From Hyaloperonospora brassicae (lineage: Eukaryota > Oomycota > Peronosporomycetes > Peronosporales > Peronosporaceae): 64,000 nucleotides of DNA. Position 1 is the first letter of the stretch; every line of letters begins with the position of its first letter. Location: NCBI GenBank assembly GCA_947650285.1, contig CANTFL010001352.1:186001-250000 (forward strand). Reading direction: 5' to 3'. The translations under genes were made by a program, and so were the position numbers. The notes under the pieces are model-generated. The model was not told the origin of the DNA. It did not search any database and saw only the letters and a list, made by a program, of their open reading frames with translations. Positions 31,069 through 42,193 of this stretch are shown here, piece after piece.

Positions 31069-31716
31069 TCACACAAGCGACCTGAGGTAGGACACAACTC
31101 GCGACCACAACGACCCTTGCGGTTGATTCTGGGCTTGCTTGTAAAATGACTTGTACTCGTCGTGGAAGTCGATTTTTTCTTGTAAGGGTTCACCATACGG
31201 GCCTTTGACGGCCTGCTTGAGCTCCTCGTCCAGGTTCAGTGCCGAGTACAGTATAGACGGCGTGATACCACGTTCGAACAGATTCGCGACTAGACTCTTC
31301 GGCTCGAGCATCTTCTTCGCAGCCGCAAGTCTCTTTTTGTCACGGTGCGCGTCGATTTTTTTCAGGAGCTCTGCTATTTTGCCGTCGATTCGTTCCTTCA
31401 CGGCGGTCCGCCACTTCTCCCAGTTGACGAATAGCTCGGAATTTTTTATCTTTTTGAGGAACTCGACGATCGCTTCCGTGAGACGCTCGAACTTCGAGCG
31501 CGTGATCCCTTCTTTTATCTCCACCCCAATCTCCGAGTACCCCCTCTCTTCACCGGCAGTCGCCCTACCGACGTCGTTCACTCGGATCACCCGCTTGTCG
31601 CTCGCTCCGACCGGGGGACGTAATCCCCACTCGGCGTCGTTCACTCTGGTCGAGTTGCCCGCTGCTGGAGCTGAGAGTGCGAGCACGAGCACGAGAGCGA
31701 GGAGCCTCTGGGACAT
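31069..31716 (-). CDS. Secreted RXLR/EER-type effector candidate
   Basis: This 215-aa protein is intronless. The first ATG (31716) gives a signal peptide, MSQRLLALVLVLALSAPAAG; a longer frame to 31740 begins with GTG and is not used. After cleavage comes RVIR at 42-45, an RXLR-like motif with Ile for Leu, and GEER with EER at 56-58, the spacing of RXLR-dEER host-translocated effectors. The C-terminal domain is helical and charged. The LFERGITPSILYSALNL segment (about 143-159) resembles the LFxxGxxPxxxxxxLxL helix common in RXLR effectors with WY folds, and DEYKSFYKQAQN follows. It would be secreted and act in host tissue. The host target is unknown. It lies at the edge of the gene-rich block next to repeat-rich DNA, the usual place for effectors. 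Confidence 0.65.
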   Translation of the reverse strand: MSQRLLALVLVLALSAPAAGNSTRVNDAEWGLRPPVGASDKRVIRVNDVGRATAGEERGYSEIGVEIKEGITRSKFERLTEAIVEFLKKIKNSELFVNWEKWRTAVKERIDGKIAELLKKIDAHRDKKRLAAAKKMLEPKSLVANLFERGITPSILYSALNLDEELKQAVKGPYGEPLQEKIDFHDEYKSFYKQAQNQPQGSLWSRVVSYLRSLV

Positions 31717-34700
31717 TGCAGGAGCCAGTGGGCGCTGCACTTGATGAGCAATGAATGCACTGGAGGTCTGGAGACGTTCAGGTGCACGTCCAGCAGCAAA
31801 GTCGAAGTGAGAAGGTCAAGTGAGATTGGAAGGTGAAGGTGGATGGTGACAAGGACTGGTCCGATGTCTCTCTGTCGAGGTGGAAACTGTCGAAAGCCGT
31901 ACGGATTCGCTGATCGCATCGACTCTGGATACCGACATTCTCAGTAGTTCGTGGACAGAGCACGTGTGAGTTTAGTGGGGCAATTTCAATATGATGTTTT
32001 CTGCAAATCGAGCAGCAGTATGTCCTACCTAAAGGGGTGAGAAAAGCAGACAGCTTTTAGCTCGAGAATGTCGAGTTAGGGACGTGCGTACCCAGACGGA
32101 CAGGCTATGTATGCTGCACGAATTGGCGGGGACAAGGTTGAACAATGCTGGTCAGTCTAGGTGTGAGATGAGCATTGTCGAAAACAGGGCATTGGCATGA
32201 CCGAGACCCTGCAAGGAAGTGAGAACGGGGGTAGGCGCTCGTGATATATTGTTGACTGCGAACAGTCGAATGGCTACGACTAGACAAACTCATGCTACTA
32301 CGCTCGTGAAGAACTGGCTTCGGTAGTGACGCTAATCGGGCTTCTTCCAACATAGTCTTGCAGACGCTTGCTCTGCGCCGTACTGTCCCTCGCTCCAATT
32401 TTTTTGATCAAACATACACTGGTCGATTTCTTACAAATTTTACAGCCCTCGTGTCAGGTGCCTGTCCTTATGCATTGTCATCATTCGCCTGTCATCACTC
32501 GATTCCAGCACGGTGGCGGCTGCATCGATCGTTTCATTCCAGGCAGAGTCAGTAGTTCGTTCCACTCAAATATGGTGATCGTGTGCTGTTGACGCTTTTT
32601 CCCATTGAATCGATCGCTGCATTGCTTTTGCCACATTCATTGCTTGTCTGAAGCTACAAGTTACAGCCCTGTAGTTCTGCTTCTTTTCTGTCATCGAAAT
32701 CGGCAACATATACGTAGTGCCTCAGTGCGCGAAAGCGTTCGGTCAAATGCGACATCAGAAAGATATCATCCAGGAAATGACGAGGACATTATATGTCAAA
32801 CATTCGAGCATGCCGGTAAATTGAGCGGGTCATGGGTCTGTGTCAGATAGCGGCGAGTTGCCAACCTCTAGAGCGTTTACTCGATCATCCATACACAGGC
32901 CGCAAGCATGCATGATGTACCGCGACATCCAATAGTTGCAATGAATGAAGGGATGTTCGTGTGCCATGAATTATGTGTTTGGCCGCGAAACCGACATGTT
33001 CGAGCGACTACGCGTTAATGGTGTGTTTGCGATAAGTGCAACCTTCTTCGTCGATTCATCCTCTGTAAACATCTACGCATCTGCATAGCCACTGTACGGA
33101 TGGATGTAAACTGAGAAGTGTTTATCGTAGCTGTCTACACAACGGCTGACTAGGGATAAGCCCTTGCTCACATAATTGCCCTTGTATAGTTTCACCTCAT
33201 CTCTTTGCTGCTTGCTAATTTTTCTGATGTATTCTGGTATTTCAGGTGAAGCATGTCCCTTCCTCAGCGATCACATGGTTTACGCTGAATGGAGCGACGT
33301 GGTCTTCAGATTCCTGTGTCTTGATCGATCTATGCAAATGAATGAATGTAGATTCGTTGTCGAGCTACGGATAGTTCAACCTATCTTGCACCCTTTTGGT
33401 CCTTACAGCTACTGCCACTTCTCCATAGCCCCAGCAATCACAAACTAGCACCTCACTCTTGTAGGGCATGTAACGAAATACTTCGTTTCCAGCAGCAATG
33501 CACATGTAGGGAACTTTGCGCCTTCCTTGTTGCGAGGTCGAAAAGGGCAAGGCTATCAGTGAGCAGCGTAAGGTATAAGGCAAACTTCTTGGCAGCTATA
33601 TTCTATGTGTCTGTAAGTTACGCTGATACACAGCAACGCACATAACGTGTGAATATAACGAAGCTAAGAAACCCTCATCGCTCTGTGACAAAGAGAGCTC
33701 GCCACCTTTTCCTACTCAAGATTCACTGCACGTCGTCAGTCGCACTTCGTTGCTGTTGTTACGCAAGCCGCCAATCTATTTTGTCAATTCCTTCCTATAT
33801 AAATTCATCAGCACCCGCCATTTGGTTAATCGCACAACATTAACGGCTGCTTTGTAGGTTCTGCTACTCACAACGAAGAGCCAAGGTCCTCAGCCGCCAA
33901 CCAACTATCCAAAATAGGTATGTTAGGATCAAGCCTAGACTCACTGCTCCGGGCTCCATTGCTTGTACCAAAGGGCGAGCTCCAGAGCTTGCTGCTCTAC
34001 CTATACCAAGAGTCAACAATATTCGAACAAGTACAACAATCAGTGGGTTCTACGAATACAACCTTTGTCAAACGATCACGATTCTTCATTTTGTGTACGC
34101 GAAGTGAGCGCGGAGCCTTTTTTAATGCCGCTTAATGGGTACGTGTATCGTAAAAGCGGTTCGGACAAAATGTGCTCGAGATGTTGCTCTGATGCAACTG
34201 TAGCGATGGATAATCAGTAGAGAGCGCGGATGCAGTGAATTGACGCTCTTTAACTACAACAAAGTGCCGATTGTTTCCGCAGCTTGTACGTTAATTCGAC
34301 GCGACGAAGCGCAAGGCATTGTTTCTTCAACCGCAACAGCTAATCTATTGTTATGCTGAAGTTTACATGTGCATGTTTCATTAGTCCAGCATATGGCCTC
34401 ATCCTTTCGAGTAACACGCGAGTGTCGACATGATTCCGGTAAACTTACACGAATAAGCATAGCACGAGTCTGAGCAACGTAGCGCCATATGGACGACTGT
34501 TATTACTATACGCAATAGTTTATGCAAACCAATAGGTAACCTGGGAGATTGGGATTGGATGGCACACTCGCCTGCGCTTCGTGTGGAGGAATACAGCACC
34601 AAGCACGCATCATGAGCACTATGTCAGCTCGACGTTGTGTAGTATGTGGCAGTTGCGATTGATTAATGACAAAAACCGAACAGATGCAATTTACCGCGAG

Positions 34701-35056
34701 GTAACTCAAACTGACGCCTGTTTTTAAAATGACAAACTGCAACGGACGGAAACGTGGCGAACAAGCCTGTTCGTTCACATGCCTTGTTGTGTAACTAGTG
34801 TGTAGCCGTATTCGGACAGGTAGAAGACGATCGAGTGTTCTATTATCTTCGCTTTTGCTTGGCGAATCAGGGCGACAGTACTTTTTCCATTATAAATGGT
34901 TGATAGATACCACTTGCCGGGCGAGTAAGTATCGCATTGTTTCAAAATATATTCCAGAGACCTGATGTAAAGGGGTATGGTCGCTACATAAAAAATGATA
35001 TTTTCGTATCAATTTTGAACATTATATATTAAGAAGATTTACAGGTACCCGCCCAC
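31717..35056. other. Gene-less stretch before the retroelement
   Basis: This 3.3-kb stretch has only short frames without family resemblance. It becomes more AT-rich towards the 5' LTR. I see no duplicated target site next to 35057. Confidence 0.55.
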
Positions 35057-35589
35057 TGTAACGGGGTTACACGTCGACCGGTAGATGACAATAGGTGTGC
35101 TGCACACAAGGAATGGAACCCCTTTTCAAGTGATATTAGAACACAGTATCAATTGTTGAAGACTGACGTCTGTTAACCATTGATTACGAGATCTTTTGAA
35201 AGGTTCATTTAGGAGATTTTCGAGTAGGTTAATTACGTTGTTCTAAGGTGTTCTTTTAGGTTAAAAGAAGAAATAAAGTTCAGTTCCCATTTCGATCCGA
35301 TAGACACGTGTCTCTTTGAGGCGTCTTGTGATTGTTTGAGGAGATAGCAACACCTTGTTAAGGCGGCTACTTCTTGTGCACTCTGTGCGTTTGATTCATT
35401 AAATCGTTAGGTCCCCCTGGAACAGGGACCGTAAGCTCTCTGAGCTTTTTTGACTCTCTGGGTCGGGTTCTCGATTCCACATCTTGGATCTCTGAGCTGT
35501 CGACTCTTTAAGTCGGGCTCGTAAAACCAAAGTTGCTCGTAGAGCGTTAAGTCTTCCTCTGACTTATGGAGCTGTGTAGCTCCGCTACA
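35057..35589 (+). repeat. 5' LTR of copy 2
   Basis: The 533-bp LTR has termini TGTAAC...GCTACA. It contains the same array of AGCTC/GACTC mini-hairpins near its 3' end as copy 1, somewhat decayed. Confidence 0.9.
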
Positions 35590-35610
35590 CTTGGTAGCAC
35601 TCGTAGTCAA
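35590..35610 (+). other. Candidate primer-binding site
   Basis: TGGTAGCACTCG begins two bases after the LTR end. A TGG at this place matches the CCA end of a tRNA primer, but I cannot assign the tRNA. Confidence 0.4.
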
Positions 35611-35647
35611 TCTACTCCTGAGTCGTTACGACTGCTCCTCTGTGAGT

Positions 35648-36682
35648 ATGGAGCAATCCAGACTCCTCGCTGAGGCCGAAAAGGTCGCGCTTGGTAAGAT
35701 AACCGCGGCCGTAGGCCCAGAGTACGTGGAGTTTCTCGCTGCACAAGGTCCCGATGTGCTCAATGCACGAGTCGAGACCTTCATGCAGCATGAAACGGCC
35801 CTGTTGGGCCAGGTTCATAACCCTATATCGTCGGCAATGCCTACACGCTACGTGGCGATGCCAGATGAAGAGGCTAAGCCTCGTCCCCTTCGGGTGGACG
35901 TCAAAAATTACTCCGGGAAGGAGGGGGAAAACCTTACCCTCTGGATCCGTGAGATTGAGATGGCCATGAGCTCTGGCCTTATCTCACTGGAGTACCAGCG
36001 GGTCTCGTTGGCTATCTCCAAGCTCGATGCAATAGCAAGAGTATGGGGTCTGACGTGTGGCACGTCGGCTGACTTGGCATTTTCCACGTGGGATTCGCTC
36101 AAGTTGGACCTTTTGCGAGTTTTCTCGCCGCCTAACCAGGCTTATCGCGTGCACTCACGGTTCCTGTCTACCCGTCAGGGTAAGAATGAGCTAACGGACT
36201 ATGTCCAACAGTTGAATACTCTTATGGCTGCTATGCAGTCCGACCCTCTCCCTGAGACAGTCTATGTGACTGTATTCATGGAAGGTCTTCGTAATGGCGT
36301 TGCCAGGACCGAGGTGTTTCGAGTCCATTCCTCTAATTTTGAGAATCTATTAGCATCGCTCAAAAATGCTGATCACAACTTCAAGTCGGCCAGACTTGGT
36401 TGGAATGGGTACATACCAATCTCTACGAGGGAAACCTCTGAGAGCATCTCAGCTTACTGTAAGCCAGAAATGATGGATCTCAGCCATGCTGAAGATGAAG
36501 GTGAAGCGGAGCTTCATGTTGAAGAGCAACGAAAAGAATTGAGACGCCGTTACATGTGCGGAATCAATAAACACTTGCGTCCCACTTGTCCTTCGCGTAA
36601 TCAACGACCGACTGATATGGGTCGAAATCCCGGCCCCAACCAGAAACCTGGTATGGCACGGGGAAACGTCGATACCCAGTAG
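35648..36682 (+). CDS. Gag polyprotein
   Basis: This 344-aa Gag starts at the ATG MEQSRLLAEAEKVALGK. The core domain (about 95-240: WIREIEMAMSSGLISLEYQR, FLSTRQGKNELTDYVQQLN) is a retrotransposon gag capsid region. Near the C-terminus is a CCHC-like zinc knuckle, MCGINKHLRPTC, whose first cysteine position is Arg (CGT, one transition from a Cys codon), so nucleic-acid binding may be lost. The end of the frame carries the -1 frameshift signal leading into pol. The frame is intact. Confidence 0.85.
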   Translation: MEQSRLLAEAEKVALGKITAAVGPEYVEFLAAQGPDVLNARVETFMQHETALLGQVHNPISSAMPTRYVAMPDEEAKPRPLRVDVKNYSGKEGENLTLWIREIEMAMSSGLISLEYQRVSLAISKLDAIARVWGLTCGTSADLAFSTWDSLKLDLLRVFSPPNQAYRVHSRFLSTRQGKNELTDYVQQLNTLMAAMQSDPLPETVYVTVFMEGLRNGVARTEVFRVHSSNFENLLASLKNADHNFKSARLGWNGYIPISTRETSESISAYCKPEMMDLSHAEDEGEAELHVEEQRKELRRRYMCGINKHLRPTCPSRNQRPTDMGRNPGPNQKPGMARGNVDTQ

Positions 36683-36703
36683 GCGCGGGGCGCCCTACTG
36701 GGG
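36661..36703 (+). promoter_or_regulatory. -1 ribosomal frameshift signal, gag to pol
   Basis: GGGAAAC at 36661-36667 is read in the gag frame as G GGA AAC, the X XXY YYZ slippery pattern. After a 7-nt spacer, CCCAGTAGG (36675-36683) pairs perfectly with CCTACTGGG (36694-36702), a 9-bp stem that contains the gag TAG. The protease frame is exactly -1 relative to gag and opens from this site. Confidence 0.8.
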
Positions 36704-37308
36704 CAGATATGAGTTCTGTCACTTCTCTACGAGAAAGAGTGAAACAGGGCTTAGCCCCATATAGCTCTGTGCCCGCCAGAACAGAGAGTGGATACAAGCC
36801 TGGCTTGTAAGTCGCCGAGGCGAAAGTTAAAGGCTTTAAGAAGCATTGGTCGGTCCTAATCGATTCTGGAGCGTCATGCAACTATGCTAGACGCCGTTCC
36901 CTTGAGTGTAGTCGGCAATATGCTGAGGCGCTCAAAGCGCAGGATGGTGATTCCATCACTGTTCAGTTAGCGACGGGTAGTCGCGTCACGGTGCCTAAAG
37001 TTCCGTTGAACTTAGATGTGCAGTTTTTGGGCTTCAATAGCATTGAACGCTGCCTTGTCCTCGATTTGGATTCGAGATACGATCTCATCCTGGGTATGGC
37101 TTGGCTTGACCGCTATAGGCCATGGATTGATTGGAGGTCTAAGACCTTAGGCGCCACGCGCAATGTTTCGAGCGAATCTTTGGAGAGTCATGAACCCACC
37201 TTTGCTAGGCAACAGACGCCCTTTTGGCGCGAGACATTGAAGGAAGATGTCAATGTGCTAGACATTGTAGTGTCAGAGTTATATAACTCCAATATCGATG
37301 ACATTTAA
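36667..37308 (+). pseudogene. Pol: aspartic protease
   Basis: In the -1 frame after the shift site, a retroviral-type aspartic protease is visible: LIDSGASCNY (DSGA at 36862-36873) and, further on, DLILGMAWLDRYRPWIDWR. It would process Gag-Pol as a dimer. A TAA at 36808-36810 interrupts the frame before the active site. The frame ends at 37308, and pol continues in another frame from about 37452. Confidence 0.8.
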
Positions 37309-37451
37309 ATTGAGCGGAGCTCTTTCACCGTATGTGAGGAGAGTTATACTCCGTTGAGTGATACTCGTTGTGATACTGAGTCACTGCATGCTGCAGGCAT
37401 GGTTGGCCTAGAGCCGAGACATCAAGAATGTAATTCCTCTGATGTGAGCGG

Positions 37452-39668
37452 GTGGCACGTGAAATTCCACCGAGTGAGGGCGGCCGAGATGGCACCTCAC
37501 TGAATGTCGGTAATGACATTGATGGCGAGAAGCCAGAGTGTTCAGGGCTAGGCCAGAATGTTGTACGTGAAGTGGTACGTGTAAATCCACTCGGTGAAGT
37601 GTTCGAGTTACGTAACACTTCACCAGATGTCGTTCAAGACATGAGCTCTCGTATAGAGCGTGCTAAGATAAATAGCAATCACGGGGACCCTACTGTCCCG
37701 GCCTCTAGGAGGCGTACGGTTTCTTTGAGGAAACAACCTCAGCGTAGGGTGGCAACTGTTAAGCGCCCAACTTCTAAGAAGTCACGAAGTGATAATAGTA
37801 ATAATACAATATATACACTTGTCAATGGGTTGACTGGTCATGTTGATGGCAACATTAGTCTTGAGACCCTTCCATCTTTGGATACTCTCTGTGAACTAGA
37901 CGAAATGTCTGACCGCGAATTTATCCAAGCCTTACAGGCAGGAGAATTATCCGAGTTAGTGGTCATTCGACCAGATATTGAGTTGAACTCATCCTCGTTA
38001 TTGGACGAGTCTGTCCTTGAGGACACAAAGGCGGCATTGGATGACCGTAGTGGATCTTCGATCCCTAAGGATCCTCTTGATCCGTTCTATCGTTTGGTAA
38101 AGGAATTTCAGGACGTGGTGTGTCACAACCCACCGTCCGTGTTGCATCCCGATAGAGGTGTACGTCATGAAATGGACTTGGTTCCTGGAACTAAATACAC
38201 CGTAACATGGCAGTGGCCTTTACCGAAGGAACAGTGTGACGTCATTGACGACTTCTTTCGTGCAAAGCACGCGGCAGGAATGGTACGTGAGAGCAAATCT
38301 CTCCATTCCACACCGACCTTCTGTGTCAAAAAGCACAATGGAAAGTGGCGCATTGTTCATGCTTACAATAATCTTAATGCAGCCACCATCCCGACTCAGA
38401 CACCAGTTCCGAGGAAGGATGTTCTTCAGAACAATATGGTGGGATGTACAATGTACAGTGCGCTCGACTTAGTCGATGGTTATTACCAGCTTCTCATGTG
38501 AGAAAGCGATATTCCGCTGACAGCGGTCAGCACTCCGAGCGGTATGTTCTGGGAGTGTCTTGTTATGCCGCAAGAGTTATCAAATGCCCCGACTACATTT
38601 AATTGTCTTGTGACAAAATTGTTCAGACCTCCCCGAGGATACGCACAGACATACTTTGATGACATCGTTGTCCATGGTCGTGCTATGAACGGTCGGTCAG
38701 ATGTGGACAATCACATTGACCATTAACGAGCGGTGCTCGAGTGCATGCGCACGAATAAGTTTTACGCCAGCGCGTCTAATTGCATCTTTGGTGCCGAAGA
38801 GATTCCCTTTTTAGGGTGCTTTATTGGTAAGCGAGGCCTTAGAGCGGATTCCGCTAAGTTGAAAGCCATAGTTGATTGGCCGGTTTCTAAGAATCAAAAG
38901 TAATCACCTAAGTGGCTTGGCCTTGCCAATTACCTACACGAGTACATTACGAATTACGCAGACATGGCTCGGCCCTTAATTAATCTTCTTAAAAGGGATG
39001 TGGAATGGTGCTGGAATAGCACCGAGCATGATGCTTTTCAAGAAGTAAAGGAGAGTCTCCTTCATGCGCCAATCTTGGCTTTGCCTGATCCTGATCGATC
39101 TTTCAGTGTCGTCTGTGACGCATCTGAGTTTGCCATAGGCAGCTCTCTGTTACAAACTGATGGGGATGGACAGGAACGCTTCATTGCGTTCGAATCCTGG
39201 CAGCTAAAGGTCGAAGAAAAGAACTATCATGTGCATGACTAAGAGCTACTTGCAATGAAGTATGCTTTCGTCAAATTCAGAGTTCATCTTTTTGGCTCAA
39301 AGCCGTGTGTGATCGATATCGATTATGCGTCAGTACGCACTTCGACCCAGTCGCCTCACCTCTCTCAGAGAATGGCTCATTGGCTTCACTTCTTTGCCGA
39401 GTACAACTTCGAGGTGAAGTATAATCCGGGCAAGCAGAATGCTTTGGCTGATGCGTTGTCACGCAGGCCTGACTATGATCTTGCTCATGTTATGAATCTG
39501 TCGTCGTCGGTCACTGACCTAATCTGTATGGCATATGCCAAGGATGAACATTGTGTAGCTCTGCTACGTGCTCTTAAGAGCGAGGAGTTTAAGGACTCAT
39601 ACATAGAATTGTCGGCACGACTACGTGCGAGGCTACATCGATATTTCATCGATCAGGAACGGTTGTGA
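37452..39668 (+). pseudogene. Pol: reverse transcriptase and RNase H
   Basis: One frame carries the RT (fingers/palm from about 38100; YFDDIVVH at 38652 is the YxDD box) and then a Ty3-type RNase H (VVCDASEFAIGSSLLQ, HFFAEYNFEVKYNPGKQN, ADALSRRPD). Stops at 38499 (TGA), 38724 (TAA), 38901 (TAA), 39240 (TAA) and 39666 (TGA) break it. Most can be explained by single base changes such as CGA to TGA or CAA to TAA. The long N-terminal part (37452-38050) is a poorly conserved linker. The copy cannot make this enzyme. Confidence 0.85.
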
Positions 39669-39674
39669 TATAGT

Positions 39675-40518
39675 ATGGATGTGGAGGATACCCCTCGCAT
39701 CGTTGTCTCTCAGGATGAGGAGTTGAAGTATCGGATCCTCGATGAGGCACATGATACTGCGTTGAGTGGTCATCTCGGTCGTGAGAGGACCTATGGAATC
39801 TGTCAGCCAATGGTGTTGGTAGCCCAAACTATACAAATGGGTGAGCACATATGTGCGTACGTGTGAAACGTGTCAACGGGTGAAACCCTCACCTCACGCG
39901 GCCGCGCCGCTGGCTAGTTTGCCTGTACCCAAGGGGTGTTGGGAGTCCATCATTATGGACTTCCTGTTCGGTTTCCCGAATGATGCGCATGGCAATACGT
40001 TTATTGTGGTCATTGTTGACTGTTTGATCAAGATGGATCATTTAGCGGCGATGCCTGATGCCATTGATGGTGAGGGTACAGCTACGCTGTTTGTCGATCG
40101 AGTGTTTCGACAACACGGTTTGCCGTTGGCAGTTGTCTCTGATAGAGATCCTCGCTTCACTGGGAAGTTTTGGAAATCCATCTTCAAGGTGCTCGGCACA
40201 CATTTGGACATGTTCAAAGCGGATCATCCGCAGACCGATTGTCAAAACGAGCGAGTGAATCGCATCATTGGTGACATCTTGCGCAGTGTTTGCACTGAAA
40301 TGACTAAGCGTTGGAGTTCGATGCTCCCTGTCGTTGAGTTTGCGTTGAATAACGCCGTGCATGCCTCCAACGGCTACACACCGTTTTATTTGAATGGTCT
40401 CACACACCCTCGCGTTCCGTTAACGCTACCACTACGTGGTTTAGGGCTTGGTGGGGGAGAAGTTGCCGATCGGCCTGCTGATATCAGCCCTACTACTGTT
40501 CAAAAACAGGTAAGCTAG
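39675..40518 (+). pseudogene. Pol: integrase, zinc-binding and catalytic core
   Basis: SGHLGRERTY and CETCQRVKP supply the HHCC zinc-finger halves. The core has IIMDFLFGFP, VVSDRDPRFTGKFW and the DCQNERVNR glutamate, making the D,D-35-E triad. A frameshift near 39795-39840 separates the zinc-binding part from the core. It continues from the RT-RNaseH frame, then shifts to the frame of 39841-40518. Confidence 0.85.
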
Positions 40519-40713
40519 TTTCTCGCAACGCGATTAAACTAAAGGCAGAGGTTTTATCAAACGTTATGAGCTCGGAGACCAAGTTCTACTCAATGCTAAA
40601 AACTAACCTACAAATGTATTGTCTGCTGTCTTCAAGACAAAGTTGCGCCCGCGCTTCATTGGGCCATTTACGGTCGTCAACAAGAAGGGACTTGCGTATA
40701 CGCTTAATCTTCC

Positions 40714-41241
40714 GTGATTACTGCGCACACACCCTGTGTACTACGTGAGCTTGCTTCAGCCGTATCGGGATCCGTCTACGTGAACTTGGAGGCGCTTGCG
40801 CGGCATATGTTGGCCTTGCCATCGGTTGCTGAATCCGTATCAGGAGGTCAAAATGAGCGCATATACGAGCTTGGTCCAACTTCAATTCTTGGACACGGGC
40901 TTGGCCCAGCTCCAACGCCTGGACACGGGCTCACATCGCGTCAAACGCACTCTGGGTCTTACCCAATGTCTCACGGAGACCACTCAGCTCGAAAAGTACC
41001 TTCCCATGCTCCTCCCACGGTATACCGACCACCTCCGACGCTGCTCGATGAGCAAGGGAACCGCCAGTTATATGTGGAAAGACTCCTTAAAAGACTTCGT
41101 CGTCAGGGTCAATACCAGTATCTGGTGAAGTGGAGAGGGCACTCGCAGTCGAAGAACTCGTGGGCGTTTGAGATACCCCTTCGGCAGGATTGCCCATACG
41201 CAGTGAATTTTTTTAAAATTGTGGCAAGGTTCATCCCTTGA
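40714..41241 (+). pseudogene. Pol: integrase C-terminus and chromodomain
   Basis: The chromodomain (YVERLLKRLRRQGQYQYLVK, then WRGHSQSKNSWAFE) matches copy 1. Between 40519 and 40713 the integrase C-terminal 'GPFTVVNKKG' and 'TLNLP' segments appear in changing frames, so this part is damaged. The end differs from copy 1 after a 1-bp change in the T-rich run near 41205-41217. The segment overlaps the antisense gene on the other strand. Confidence 0.8.
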
Positions 41242-42084
41242 CCGAGAGCGCTTCTCACCAATAGTAGTGAAGGCAGGTGGGTAGTTGGGTACCGCTTGAC
41301 CAACACCCACATTAACCGGCACAGCCGGAGCACAGCGTGTGCAAGTTCGCAAATGGCCTCTGGCCTTAACATTGGCGTAGTTAAACAAAAGCTTTCGTTC
41401 TGGACGAACATCTGCCATATCGGCACTTGCTCTGACAGCCAACACGCTGCTGAGGTGTCGTTTCCGATGCACATAGCGAGCAAAAGCGTTGTCCTCGTCT
41501 TCCTGAGTTTCGCCTGCGAATGGGAATATGGGTATACATTTCATCGGTGGAACCGGTGCACCCCGTGATTTCGTGTCAAGTCGCAACTTGTATTGACTCT
41601 GAGTCGACAAGTAAGGTTGAAGGTATCTTTCTCGAAGCACCTGTAGACTCGCCACCTCATCGGAAGATGTTTGCTTAGCGCCAACGGCTCACGTTGCCAA
41701 AGAACGACCTGTCGTTTGGCGTATACGCTCTTCCACACCAAGTGGGGTGAACAGATAGCCACGACGACCCTCAAGGGTTGCAGCAAGCTGCATACAGCGC
41801 TGAGCGCTCTCCTCTCGTTGGATAGCCAACTGTTGTTGCTCATCGAGCGGATTAGTGATGATGGCATCGCCCACGATAAGTGTTAGATGCGGCGCCGGTG
41901 GCGCGTTCGCTTCGCCACGCTCGGCAAATGGGTTTGGTGCAGTATGAGGCGGCGCCTCTTGCACTGTTGAGTCGGAAATTGTCCTCTCTTGACCATGGCG
42001 ATCGATATCGCTACCATAACCCGCCTCCACATCGATGCCGAGGTAAGACGAGAGAGTCGAGGACTCATGGGGTGGCGATGCCAT
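40718..42084 (-). pseudogene. Antisense accessory ORF of the retroelement (copy 2, decayed)
   Basis: From the ATG at 42084 (MASPPHESSTLSSYLGIDVE) the frame matches the open antisense gene of copy 1 for about 290 codons with no indels. Breaks are a TGA at 41689-41691 (TGG in copy 1), a 1-nt loss in the A-rich run near 41210, a TAA near 41085 (TCA in copy 1) and a TGA near 40938 (CGA in copy 1). After the frame change it continues to 40718 with coiled-coil-like LELGQARVQELKLDQAR. Total length is about 455 codons. It starts about 110 bp inside the 3' LTR. No known domain is recognised. Its persistence in two diverged copies argues that it was once under selection. Confidence 0.65.
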
Positions 42085-42180
42085 GGTGTTTTGTGTTTTG
42101 CCAACCGTGAAGATTGAAGCGCACACACACCGTCCTCTTCAAAAACAAAATTCGATTGACGTTTTGTGGTAACGTCAGTC

Positions 42181-42193
42181 GGGTGGGGTAGGG
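42181..42193 (+). other. Polypurine-like tract
   Basis: GGGTGGGGTAGGG directly precedes the 3' LTR; the homologous tract in copy 1 is GGTGGGGGAGGG. This is the usual place for the plus-strand primer. Confidence 0.6.

Noticed and set aside
31717..31740. Eight-residue N-terminal extension of the effector candidate
   Set aside because: The extension starts with GTG; the ATG at 31716 gives a better signal peptide.
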